NCBI RefSeq assembly: GCF_001579845.1
Contig: NZ_CP007440.1
Span: 1,302,001-1,366,000 of the forward strand
Reading direction: 5' to 3'
From: Rhodoplanes sp. Z2-YC6860
GTDB taxonomy: Bacteria > Pseudomonadota > Alphaproteobacteria > Rhizobiales > Xanthobacteraceae
Length of the DNA: 64,000 nucleotides
The notes below the pieces were generated by a model, which was not told where the DNA came from, did no database searches, and was given only the letters and a program-made list of their open reading frames with translations. Position numbers and translations under genes: made by a program. Below are positions 25,276 to 33,723 of the stretch, in pieces (position 1 is the stretch's first letter; the number at the start of each line of letters is the position of its first letter).

Positions 25276-26085
25276 TTAACCTTTGGCCATCCGCACCATG
25301 CCCCAGCGCTGCACGGTGGCCTTCTCGATCGAACCGAACACCAGCCGCTCGAAGGCGAAACCGATGCCGCCGATCACGATGAGCGAGGCCAGCATCAGAT
25401 CCGCGTTGAGGAACTCCTTGGCGTCGAAGATCACCCAGCCGAGCCCCCAGTCGGAGGCCGCGAGAAACTCGGCCCCGATCACCGCGATCCAGGCGCGCAG
25501 GAACGACTGACGGACTCCGGTGATGATGTAGGGCGAGGCCGCCGGCACCATCACCTTCCAGAACAGCGCGTTCTCGCTCGCGCCCATGGCGCCGGCGGCG
25601 CGCAGCCACAGCGGATTGACGGCGCGCACGCCCGACCAGGTGTTGAGCAGCATCGGAAACAGCGCCGCGTAAAACACGATCAGGACCGCCACCGTGTTGC
25701 CGAGCCCGAACCACAGGATGAAGATCGGCACCCAGGCGAGCGAGGGGATCGGCATCAGTGCGCCGACCAGCGGCATGAAGAAGTTCTCGACCGGTTTGAA
25801 ACGGCCCATCAGGATGCCGAGCGGAATGCCGATGGCGACCGCGATCGAAAGTCCGCACAGCACGCGATAGAGCGTGCTGGCCGCGTGCCAGAGCATGGTG
25901 CCGTCCATCAGCGAGCCCCATAGCGCCTGCCAGACCTTCGGCAGCGTCGGCATGAGCGCAGGAGGGAAATAGCCGGTGCGCGCGACCGCCTCGTAGAGTG
26001 CGAGCGCCACGACGATGGTGATCGTGGCCCGCAGTGTGGAGCGGTGGCGATCGGACAGGGTGGTGGTTGTCGCGACCATCGTCAT
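25276..26085 (-). CDS. ABC transporter permease, NitT/TauT (SsuC/TauC) family, second of a pair
   Basis: 269 residues with about six membrane helices and the BPD_transp_1 coupling loop (AGAMGASENALFWKVMVPAASP). Its start overlaps the stop of the upstream permease by 4 bases (ATGA), so the two are made together. There is no ATPase or receptor beside it; the matching ATPase (5525) and receptor (7540) lie about 18 kb away on the opposite strand. The two permeases may form a heterodimer. Confidence 0.9.
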   Translation of the reverse strand: MTMVATTTTLSDRHRSTLRATITIVVALALYEAVARTGYFPPALMPTLPKVWQALWGSLMDGTMLWHAASTLYRVLCGLSIAVAIGIPLGILMGRFKPVENFFMPLVGALMPIPSLAWVPIFILWFGLGNTVAVLIVFYAALFPMLLNTWSGVRAVNPLWLRAAGAMGASENALFWKVMVPAASPYIITGVRQSFLRAWIAVIGAEFLAASDWGLGWVIFDAKEFLNADLMLASLIVIGGIGFAFERLVFGSIEKATVQRWGMVRMAKG

Positions 26086-26915
26086 CGCACCATCCCCCAG
26101 CGCATCACGGTGTATTCCTCGATCTTCTGGAACACGAGCTTTTCGAGCGCGAGGCCCAGCACCGCAATGACGACCACGCCAGCGAGCATCACGTCGGTGT
26201 TCAAGAATTCGCGGGCGCCGAAGATCATCCAGCCGAGCCCCCACGGCACTGCGGCGAGCATCTCGATGCCGACCAGGATGCGCCAGGCCTGCGCCAGGCC
26301 GAGCCGCAGGCCGGTGAGGATATAGGGCAGCGCTCCCGGCACGATCACCTTGACGAACAGCCGCCGGTCGTCCGCGCCCATCGCCAGCGCCGAGCGCACC
26401 CAGATTTCCTTGACGGCTTTCACACCGGTCCAGGTGTTGAAGATGATCGGGAAGGCCGACACGAAGGCGACCAGCAGCACCGCCGAGGTGTTGCCGAGCC
26501 CAAACCAGAGCAGGAACAGTGGCGCGTAGGCGAGACCTGGGATCGGCGCGCCGATGCTGACCAGCGGCAGCGCGATGTCCTCGATCCGCCGCGACCGGCC
26601 CATCAGGATGCCCAGCACCACGCCGGCAATGGCGGCGAGCGCAAAGCCGGCGAGCAGCCGCAGGATGGTGTCGAAGGTGTGGTGCGGCAGAATGCCGTTG
26701 GCGGTCAGCCGGACGAAGGTCTCGGCGATGGTGACCAGCGAGGGAAACAGTTTGGGCGGAAACACGCCGGCCCGCGCAACGATCTCCCAGAGCCCCAGCA
26801 CCACGACGAACGGAAACACATTGCGCGCGAACACCCGCCAGCGGGCATTTTCGTTGGATCGGGCGCGGGGTCGGGTGTCGACTGCGATATCGGCCATGGG
26901 GGAGGATAGGGCCAT
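26082..26915 (-). CDS. ABC transporter permease, NitT/TauT (SsuC/TauC) family, first of a pair
   Basis: About 277 residues. The first membrane helix is VFPFVVVLGLWEIVARAGV, and the coupling loop reads ALAMGADDRRLFVKVIVPGA. LLFAGxx-type repeats are absent, as expected for this family. ATG 26915 (MALSSPMAD) has a weak ribosome site; ATG 26897 (MADIAVDT) is equally possible. It is a paralogue of the downstream permease (both contain GILMGR, LFLLWFGLGNT or its equivalent, and WGLGW), so the pair arose by duplication. Confidence 0.9.
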   Translation of the reverse strand: MALSSPMADIAVDTRPRARSNENARWRVFARNVFPFVVVLGLWEIVARAGVFPPKLFPSLVTIAETFVRLTANGILPHHTFDTILRLLAGFALAAIAGVVLGILMGRSRRIEDIALPLVSIGAPIPGLAYAPLFLLWFGLGNTSAVLLVAFVSAFPIIFNTWTGVKAVKEIWVRSALAMGADDRRLFVKVIVPGALPYILTGLRLGLAQAWRILVGIEMLAAVPWGLGWMIFGAREFLNTDVMLAGVVVIAVLGLALEKLVFQKIEEYTVMRWGMVR

Positions 26916-27239
26916 CCCGTAAAGCCCGACAAGCCACTCTGTGTCGCATCGCAAACTCTCTCCCCACGTGTCCCGGGCACAGCGCAGCATGAGCGAAGCG
27001 AATGATGCGCTGTAGACCCGGGACCCCGATTTTTCTTTTCTGTCGCTGGCCAACCGGGGTCCCGGGTCTGCGGTGCATCATTCCGCGCTCACGCGCTTCA
27101 TGCTGCACCGCGCCCGGGACACGAGTGCGGTGGTTTGGGCAACAGCCCATCGCGCAACTTGAGCCGCTTCGTGGTTCATTTCGTCGCGCCTGTCCAATAA
27201 CCTTGCGCGCAACGATCAAAACCGCAGGGAGGACCGCCG
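26916..27239. other. Intergenic region between divergent permease and MetE-like genes
   Basis: 324 bases. Half is repeat R1 copy 3 (26966-27124). The remainder should hold divergent promoters; the only clear element is the ribosome site GGGAGGACCGCCG before ATG 27240. No small gene is supported. Confidence 0.5.
26966..27124. repeat. Interspersed palindromic repeat, family R1, copy 3
   Basis: Starts CACGTGTCCCGGGCACAGCG and ends GCGCCCGGGACACGAG, so the ends are inverted repeats of each other. The inner pair CCCCGAT / caACCGGGG is kept. Confidence 0.85.
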
Positions 27240-28436
27240 ATGTTTCGCGCCACCAAGGATGTCATCTTACCCACCACCATCACCGGCTCGCTGCCGCGGC
27301 CGAGTTGGTACACCGAGAACCTCGGCACGCGGCATTTCCTTGAGGCCATGGTGACGCGGAGGTTCCGTGAGCAGTACGAGGATGCGCTCACCTGCTACAT
27401 CCGCGATCAGGAGATCGCCGGCCTCGACATCCTGACTGACGGCGATTGCCGCTTCGATGACGACGTCGGCGGCCAGAGCTGGGCCGCCTATCCGCCGATG
27501 CACATGGCCGGCTTCGAGCACGACAATCCGCGCCCGACGCCGGTCGGCCGCGGCGGCGTCGCCTTTCCACGCGGCCACATCCTGCACGACTATATGGAGT
27601 CTCGGGTGATGCCGACCGTGATCGGGCCGATCGGTCGCGGCGATCTGCAATACACCGAGATGTGGAAAGCCGCGCAGCGCTTCACCAAGAAGCCGGTGAA
27701 ATTCGGCGCCGTGACGGCGGAGCTCGTCGGCTTCGCGGTGCAGGACAAGCACTACAAGAACCCCGTCGATCGCATCTTTGCGATCGCCGAAGCGTTCAAC
27801 GAAGAGTACCACGAGCTGGCCGACGCCGGTTGTCCGGTGATCCAGATCGAAGAACCGCAGATCCATCTGCTCGCGGCACGTGGCGTCACCGATCCGGTGA
27901 TCAATCCCAAGCTGATGCTGGAGATATTCAACCGCACCGTGAAGGGGCTTCGCGCGAAGACCGAGGTCTGGGCCCATTCGTGCTGGGGCAATCCGTCCCA
28001 GCAGCGCATGTTCGCGCAGGTGCAGAGCTACAAGGCGTCGCTCGAGCTGTACAATCAGGTCGATGCCGATGTGGTGACGTTCGAGTCGTCGAGCTCGGGC
28101 GGCATAGACCTTGAGGCGATCGGCAAGTCCATCACCGATAAGAAGATCGCAATCGGGGTGATCGATCATCACACCTTGCAGGTCGAGCAGCCGTCGCAAG
28201 TCGCCGATCAGATCCGGGCGGCGATGAAGCATATCCCGGCGGAGCGGCTGGTCGTTTCCACCGACTGCGGCATGGGCCGCGAAGGCATGAGCCGGCGGCA
28301 TGCCGCCTACAAGATCGTGTCCCTGGTGCTCGGCACCAACATCGTGCGCAAGGAGATCGGTGCGCCGGAGGCGCAGGTGCTGGCAGCCGACGCGCGATAT
28401 TCGCTGGTGCAGATGGCAAGGGACGGCGTGGCGTGA
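27240..28436 (+). CDS. MetE-C-like (cobalamin-independent methionine synthase family) methyltransferase 2
   Basis: 398 residues, again only the catalytic domain. PTTITGSLPRPSWYTENLG is the family start. Zinc ligands are expected at H246 and C248 (VWAHSCWG) and C343 (STDCGMG). It differs strongly from the paralogue at 20386, so the two probably have different acceptors. A firm ribosome site (GGGAGGACC) sets the start. Downstream lie a SAF-domain oxidoreductase and a flavin monooxygenase, and upstream two SsuC/TauC permeases; an organosulfur or methylated-compound pathway is one reading of this context, but it is inference. Confidence 0.88.
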   Translation: MFRATKDVILPTTITGSLPRPSWYTENLGTRHFLEAMVTRRFREQYEDALTCYIRDQEIAGLDILTDGDCRFDDDVGGQSWAAYPPMHMAGFEHDNPRPTPVGRGGVAFPRGHILHDYMESRVMPTVIGPIGRGDLQYTEMWKAAQRFTKKPVKFGAVTAELVGFAVQDKHYKNPVDRIFAIAEAFNEEYHELADAGCPVIQIEEPQIHLLAARGVTDPVINPKLMLEIFNRTVKGLRAKTEVWAHSCWGNPSQQRMFAQVQSYKASLELYNQVDADVVTFESSSSGGIDLEAIGKSITDKKIAIGVIDHHTLQVEQPSQVADQIRAAMKHIPAERLVVSTDCGMGREGMSRRHAAYKIVSLVLGTNIVRKEIGAPEAQVLAADARYSLVQMARDGVA

Positions 28437-28461
28437 CGTTGTTGTGGAGCAGGCTCTCTCG

Positions 28462-28644
28462 ACACGTGTCCCGGGCACAGCGCAGCATGCAGCCATCAGC
28501 GCGTTTCCGCGCGTCTTCGACGCGCTATGGCGGAATGATGCGCTGTAGACCCGGGACCCCGCTTTCTTTCTTTTCAATTGCAGCCAACCGGGGTCCCGGG
28601 TCTGCGGTGCATCACTTCGTGCTGCACCGCGCCCGGGACACGTG
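28462..28644. repeat. Interspersed palindromic repeat, family R1, copy 4
   Basis: Starts CACGTGTCCCGGGCACAGCG and ends GCGCCCGGGACACGTG. It is the longest copy, with an extra segment near 28490-28530 (GCGTTTCCGCGCGTC). It lies between the MetE-like gene and the SAF-domain gene. Confidence 0.85.
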
Positions 28645-28670
28645 TTGCATCTTCATGCCATAAATCGTGC

Positions 28671-30020
28671 ATGAACCTGCATCGCCTGCTGCTCGAACGT
28701 GAAGCCGCCGGCCGCCCCGTCACAGTCGGCCTGATCGGGGCGGGCAAGTTCGGCACCATGTTCCTCGCGCAAGCGCGGCTGACGCGCGGGCTGCACGTGG
28801 TCGGCGTCGCCGACCTCAACGTCGACCGAGCGCGGAGCCAGCTCGCCGCTGCGGGCTGGCCGGCGGCTCAATTCGCCGCCGCGTCGCTCGATGACGCGAT
28901 CAAAAGCCGTGGCACATATGTCACCGCCGATGCGGAAGCGCTGATCAAACATCCGGCGATCGAAGTCGTCGTCGAAGCCACCGGCATTCCCGAGGCCGGC
29001 ATCGTCCATGCCCTCAAGACCATCGAGCATGGCAAGCACATCGTCATGGTCAACGTCGAGGCCGACGCGCTTGCAGGTCCGCTGCTTGCACGCAGGGCCA
29101 AGGCCGCGGGCGTCGTCTACAGCCTCGCCTGGGGCGATCAGCCGGCGCTGATCTGCGAACACGTCGACTGGGCGCGCGCCGCGGGCTTCAAGGTGGTCGC
29201 AGCCGGCAAGGGCACGCGCTACGAGCCGCACTACCACCGCTCCAACCCGGACAACGTCTGGGACATCCTCGACAAATACCTGAACATCACCGATCGCAAG
29301 TCGATCAATCCGAAGATGTTTAATTCGTTCGTCGACGGCACCAAGTCCGGCATCGAGATGACCGCCGTGTGCAACGCCACGGGGCTGGTGCCGCAAACGG
29401 AAGGCTTGGGCTTTCCGCCGGCGACGCGCTTCGAGCTCGCGGAGGTCTGCAAGCCGAAAAGCGCCGGCGGCACGCTGGAAAAGGAAGGTGTCACCGAGGT
29501 CACGTCCTCGGTCTATCGCGACGGCCGCGACGTTCCGCATCATCTCGCGCTCGGCACTTATGTGGTGATCGAAGGCGAGACCGATTACGCGCGGCGCTGC
29601 TTTGCCGAATACGCCATGCTGCCGGATCGGAGCGGCCGCTATGCCGCGCTGTACCGTCCGATCCATATGATCGGGCTCGAACTCGGCGTCTCGGTGGCAA
29701 GCGCTGTGCTGCGCCGCGAGCCGACCGGGGCGCCTACAGGGTTCCGGTCTGACGTCGCCGCCACCGCCAAGCGCGATCTGAAGGCCGGCGAAGTGCTCGA
29801 CGGCGAGGGCGGCTTCTGCGTCTGGGGCAAGCAGACGCCGGCCGAACTGTCGCTCGCACGGGGCCTGCTGCCGCTCGGGCTTGCGCAAAATGTCCGGCTC
29901 AAGCGCGACGTGCGCGAAGGCGAGTGCCTGAAATGGTCGGATGTGGATTGCAATCCGAACGACACGGCCGTGCGCATCCGTCGCGAGATGGAGGCAGCGT
30001 TCGCAAGGCCGAATACTTAG
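28671..30020 (+). CDS. NAD(P)-binding oxidoreductase (homoserine dehydrogenase-like) with C-terminal SAF domain
   Basis: 449 residues. An N-terminal Rossmann fold is marked by VTVGLIGAGKFGTMF and VVEATGIPEAG; the middle resembles the substrate domain of homoserine dehydrogenase-like enzymes (KAAGVVYSLAWGDQPALIC). The last 80 residues (AKRDLKAGEVLDGEGGF onward) form a SAF domain like that of sialic acid synthase or FlgA. No signal peptide is present, so it is not FlgA. No ribosome site is clear before ATG 28671. This architecture is common in Rhizobiales and its substrate is not established. Confidence 0.8.
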   Translation: MNLHRLLLEREAAGRPVTVGLIGAGKFGTMFLAQARLTRGLHVVGVADLNVDRARSQLAAAGWPAAQFAAASLDDAIKSRGTYVTADAEALIKHPAIEVVVEATGIPEAGIVHALKTIEHGKHIVMVNVEADALAGPLLARRAKAAGVVYSLAWGDQPALICEHVDWARAAGFKVVAAGKGTRYEPHYHRSNPDNVWDILDKYLNITDRKSINPKMFNSFVDGTKSGIEMTAVCNATGLVPQTEGLGFPPATRFELAEVCKPKSAGGTLEKEGVTEVTSSVYRDGRDVPHHLALGTYVVIEGETDYARRCFAEYAMLPDRSGRYAALYRPIHMIGLELGVSVASAVLRREPTGAPTGFRSDVAATAKRDLKAGEVLDGEGGFCVWGKQTPAELSLARGLLPLGLAQNVRLKRDVREGECLKWSDVDCNPNDTAVRIRREMEAAFARPNT

Positions 30021-30035
30021 GCGGTCTCAAGCCGT

Positions 30036-30148
30036 CCTCATCCTGAGGAGCGGTCCGAAGGACCGCGTCTCGAAGGACGAGGACGGCCCCGCCGGTGGCG
30101 GCCTCGTGCTTCGAGACGCATTGCTTCGCAATGCTCCTCAGCATGAGG
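30036..30148. repeat. Interspersed palindromic repeat, family R3 (one copy in window)
   Basis: Starts CCTCATCCTGAGGAGC and ends GCTCCTCAGCATGAGG, with inner arms CGTCTCGAAGGACGAGG and CCTCGTGCTTCGAGACG. This is a widespread palindromic type in Bradyrhizobium-like genomes. It lies downstream of the SAF-domain gene. Confidence 0.75.
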
Positions 30149-30290
30149 CCGTGAGAGATTGGAGTGCGCGGCTGCCATTGCAGAAATGGCGGTGGAGAGA
30201 TTTTTCCGGCCTGCTAATCTCTCTCCAACAAAAAGCCTGGAGGAAGTCTTGCTCGATCGTCCCGCGTCTTCGCAGCGTGCCCGCCTCGAC

Positions 30291-31391
30291 ATGTACAACG
30301 CCAACACGCTCAAACTCGGGCTGTTCGGCGCGAACTGCTCGTCGGGCCGATCGCCAACCCGGGTGCCCGAGCGCTGGTCGGCAAGCTGGGAGGACTGCCT
30401 TGCGCTCGCCCAGATGGCGGATGCTGCCGGCATCGACTTCATGCTGCCGATCGGCCGCTGGAAAGGCTATGGCGGCGAAACCGACATGCATGGCGAGACG
30501 CTCGAGACCATCACCTGGGCGACCGGGCTCCTTGCGCACACCGAGCGCATCACAGTGTTCGGCACCGTTCATGCGCCGCTGTTTCATCCGGTCATCGCCG
30601 CCAAGCAATGTGTCACCGCCGATCATGTCGGCGAAGGCCGTTTCGGCCTCAACATCGTCGCAGGCTGGAACGAAGGCGAGTTCGAGATGTTCGGCGTCGA
30701 ACAGCGCGAGCACGACGCACGCTACGGTTATGCCCAGGACTGGATCGACGCGATCAAGAAGTGCTGGGGCCCGGAAGAGGACTTCGACTTCAAAGGCGCG
30801 CAGATCAAGCTCGCGAAAGTCCGTGCCAAGCCCAAGCCCTATGGCGGCACGCGGCCGCTGATCATGAATGCCGGCTCCTCGGGTCCGGGTCAGGCCTTCG
30901 CGATGCGCAACTGCGACGCGTATTTCACCGCGACCTCGGAGGCGCGCAGGGGCGGCGCCGAGGTGATGAAGAAGATGGTCGCGGGCATCAAGGCCGAAGG
31001 CGCTACGCTCGGCCGCGAGATCGAAGTGTTCACGGTAGGCCAAGTGGTGTGCCGCCCGACCCAGAAGGAGGCCGAGGACTACTATCACTACGCCATCGTC
31101 GAGCAGGCGGACTGGGGCACCGTCGACGGCATGCTGCGCATCAAGGACATCACGCCGGAGAAGCTCGGCGAGGAGGAGTACAAGAAGAAGCGCGAATATT
31201 TCGCGTTCCACGCCATTGGCGGTTATCCGTTTGTCGGCTCGCCGGACCACGTCGCCAATCAGCTTGCGATGGTGAGCCACGGCGGCATACGCGGCATCGC
31301 ATTTTCCATGATCAATTATCTCGACGAATTGCCGTTCTTCCGCGACGAAGTGCTGCCGCGGCTCGTGCGGATGGGCGTGCGCGAGCGCTGA
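30291..31391 (+). CDS. Luciferase-like (LLM class) flavin-dependent monooxygenase
   Basis: 366 residues from ATG 30291 with the bacterial luciferase-like barrel: LKLGLFGANCSSG at the first strand, ADAAGIDFMLPIGRWKGYGG, GEGRFGLNIVAGWNEGEFEMFG (the flavin-phosphate region of the SsuD/RutA/SfnG branch) and PLIMNAGSSGPGQAFA. It uses reduced FMN and oxygen to cleave or oxidise its substrate, often a C-S or C-N bond. A TTG at 30249 follows a strong GGAGGAAG and could give a protein 14 residues longer. No flavin reductase is adjacent. Confidence 0.9.
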   Translation: MYNANTLKLGLFGANCSSGRSPTRVPERWSASWEDCLALAQMADAAGIDFMLPIGRWKGYGGETDMHGETLETITWATGLLAHTERITVFGTVHAPLFHPVIAAKQCVTADHVGEGRFGLNIVAGWNEGEFEMFGVEQREHDARYGYAQDWIDAIKKCWGPEEDFDFKGAQIKLAKVRAKPKPYGGTRPLIMNAGSSGPGQAFAMRNCDAYFTATSEARRGGAEVMKKMVAGIKAEGATLGREIEVFTVGQVVCRPTQKEAEDYYHYAIVEQADWGTVDGMLRIKDITPEKLGEEEYKKKREYFAFHAIGGYPFVGSPDHVANQLAMVSHGGIRGIAFSMINYLDELPFFRDEVLPRLVRMGVRER

Positions 31392-31687
31392 GCGCAATAC
31401 GCCGCGTCAGAGGATGATGGTGGAACCGGGCTTTTGCCGCGATAGGCACAAGCCATGACTCCAATGCCCGTCAGGATTGTGGTCCGCGACAACGGCACGC
31501 GGGGCGTTTTTACGCGGTCTTAACCAAAAAAATACGACAATACCTTCGGAAATTCCCGTCGCGTGAAATCCAACCGACCGAAATCGCACGAGATGCCGAC
31601 CTCCCCTGCGTTCTATCCGCAGCGGCCAGGCCGGGCGGCCACGTTCGTTTGGAAATCACGCCAAGCTGGCCCAGGACGCATCTTCAC

Positions 31688-33643
31688 ATGAAATTCTCGA
31701 ACGTCAAAACGCTCTACAAAATCCTTCTGTGTTTTGCGGTCCTGACCGTCTTCATCGCGGGCGCCACCTGGTTCGCCACCGGCAAGATGCGGCTGATCGA
31801 CGACACCTACACGGTGCTGCTCGAGCGCGAATCCATTGCGATGAAGGAAGGCGTCCGCGTCCAGTCTTCGTTGCAGAATTTCGCGCGGCTGGTCTGGCGG
31901 CTGGTTTCCGAGACCGAGCCCAAGGCCTTGAAGGAAAATGACGACGAGGTCGCCCGGAACCGCGTCCGGATGGCTGAGTTCGCGCAGAATATCGCGAAGC
32001 TGTCGCCGAGCAACGGGCCGCTGTTTGCCGAGATTTTGCGCGGATACGAGAAGGTCTATCAGGAGGACTACCTCGCGATCAAAGCCGCCAAGGCCGCCGG
32101 CAAGAACGATGAGGCGTTGCGACTCGTCCGCGATTTGTCGTCGAAGAACGCCGCACTGCGCACCCAGGCTGCAGCGGCGACAGACGCGCTGGAAAAGTAC
32201 GTCATGAAGGCCTCTGCGGACGCCACGGAGCAGACCAACAGCACCATCGCGACCACCGTGACGGTCATCAGCGGAGCGCTCGCCGCCGCCATCGCGCTGG
32301 CGTTCCTCATCGCGCAATTCACCATCGTCAAGCCGCTGCGCGCGCTCACCGGAGCCATGCACGAACTCGCCAACGGCAAATTCGAAGTGGTGCTGCCAGG
32401 GCTAGGCCAGAAGGACGAAGTCGGCGAGATCGCCGGAGCCGTCGAAGGCTTCAAGGTGAAAGCCGCCGAGAAGGCACAGCTCGAGGCCGACGAGACGCTG
32501 CGCCGCCAGAAGGCGGAAGCCGAAGCCGAGGCCGAAGCGCAAGCCAAGATCGCGACGGATCGTGCCAAGGCCGCTGAAGAACAGGCTCGCAAGGCAGAGG
32601 AACAGGCGCAAGCCTTCAACGCGCTGGCCGATGGCCTGACGCGGCTCGCCAAAGGCGACCTGTCGTTCCAGCTCAATCGCGGCTTCACCGATGAGTACAA
32701 GCAGATCAGGGACGACTTCAACGGCGCCATCGCGCAACTGAAGGAGACCATCGGCGCGATCTCGGCCTCGACCAGCGAGGTCGCGAGCGCGGCGTCGGAG
32801 ATCGCGACGGCCACGACGGACCTCTCGCAACGCACCGAGGAGCAGGCCGCGAGCCTCGAAGAGACGTCCGCCTCGATGGAGCAGATCTCGGCGACCGTGA
32901 AGAAGAACGCCGAGAACGCCCAGCATGCCAACCAGTCCGCCTCGGCCACGCGCGAGGTGGCGAATCGCGGCGGCGAGGTCGTGTCGCATGCGATCACCGC
33001 GATGTCGCGGATCGATGAGTCCTCGAAACAAATTTCCGACATCATCAGCGTGATCGACGAGATTGCGCGCCAGACCAATCTGCTCGCCCTGAACGCGGCC
33101 GTGGAAGCCGCGCGTGCCGGCGATGCCGGCCGCGGGTTCGCCGTGGTGGCGGCGGAGGTGCGCACACTGGCGCAGCGCTCGTCGCAAGCCGCAAAAGACA
33201 TCAAGGACCTGATCACGACCTCCAACAGCCAGGTCAAGGACGGCGTCGATCTCGTCAATCGTGCCGGCCAGTCGCTGAAGGAGATCGTGGATTCGATCGA
33301 GAGCGTCGCCAATGTCGTGTCCGACATCGCCAACGCAAGCTCGGAGCAGGCCGGCGGCATCGACCAGGTCAACAAGGCGCTGAGCCAGATGGACCAGGTC
33401 ACGCAGCAGAACTCGGCACTGGTCGAGCAGAACGCCGCGACCGCCAAGAACTTGCAGCAGCAGTCCGCCGCGATGAGTCAGAGCGTCGGCATGTTCAAGC
33501 TGCACGGTGGCAGCGAGCCGACACCTGTCGTCAAACCCGCCGGCACTGCCAAGCTCAACGGTTCTGGCCGCGGCGGCCCGGCGCGGCGCATGCAAGCCGG
33601 TCTCGCCACCGCGTTCAAGGCGCAGGAATTCGAGGAATTCTGA
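31688..33643 (+). CDS. Methyl-accepting chemotaxis protein 1
   Basis: 651 residues. TM1 is at about 11-31, a helical sensor domain at about 32-185 and TM2 near 188-212. Two HAMP-like segments follow ([19 protein letters not shown] and a second near [17 protein letters not shown]), joined by a Glu/Ala/Lys-rich coil. The signalling domain holds the hairpin tip [21 protein letters not shown]. The C-terminus ends EFEEF, similar to alphaproteobacterial CheR tethers but without Trp. No che genes adjoin. The stretch encoding residues about 357-576 is identical in DNA to the next gene. Confidence 0.95.
   Translation: MKFSNVKTLYKILLCFAVLTVFIAGATWFATGKMRLIDDTYTVLLERESIAMKEGVRVQSSLQNFARLVWRLVSETEPKALKENDDEVARNRVRMAEFAQNIAKLSPSNGPLFAEILRGYEKVYQEDYLAIKAAKAAGKNDEALRLVRDLSSKNAALRTQAAAATDALEKYVMKASADATEQTNSTIATTVTVISGALAAAIALAFLIAQFTIVKPLRALTGAMHELANGKFEVVLPGLGQKDEVGEIAGAVEGFKVKAAEKAQLEADETLRRQKAEAEAEAEAQAKIATDRAKAAEEQARKAEEQAQAFNALADGLTRLAKGDLSFQLNRGFTDEYKQIRDDFNGAIAQLKETIGAISASTSEVASAASEIATATTDLSQRTEEQAASLEETSASMEQISATVKKNAENAQHANQSASATREVANRGGEVVSHAITAMSRIDESSKQISDIISVIDEIARQTNLLALNAAVEAARAGDAGRGFAVVAAEVRTLAQRSSQAAKDIKDLITTSNSQVKDGVDLVNRAGQSLKEIVDSIESVANVVSDIANASSEQAGGIDQVNKALSQMDQVTQQNSALVEQNAATAKNLQQQSAAMSQSVGMFKLHGGSEPTPVVKPAGTAKLNGSGRGGPARRMQAGLATAFKAQEFEEF
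32756..33414 (+). repeat. 659-bp direct repeat, copy 1 (chemoreceptor signalling domain)
   Basis: Read base by base, this stretch matches 34789-35447 with no difference that I can find, while the flanks differ at once (32755 C versus A; 33415 G versus T). Confidence 0.9.
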
Positions 33644-33723
33644 GCCGAAAGAAATTCAACGGCCATGTCGGTAGAGCATGGCCGGAAACCGATAGAGCTC
33701 TTACGAACGAGGACGACGAAACA

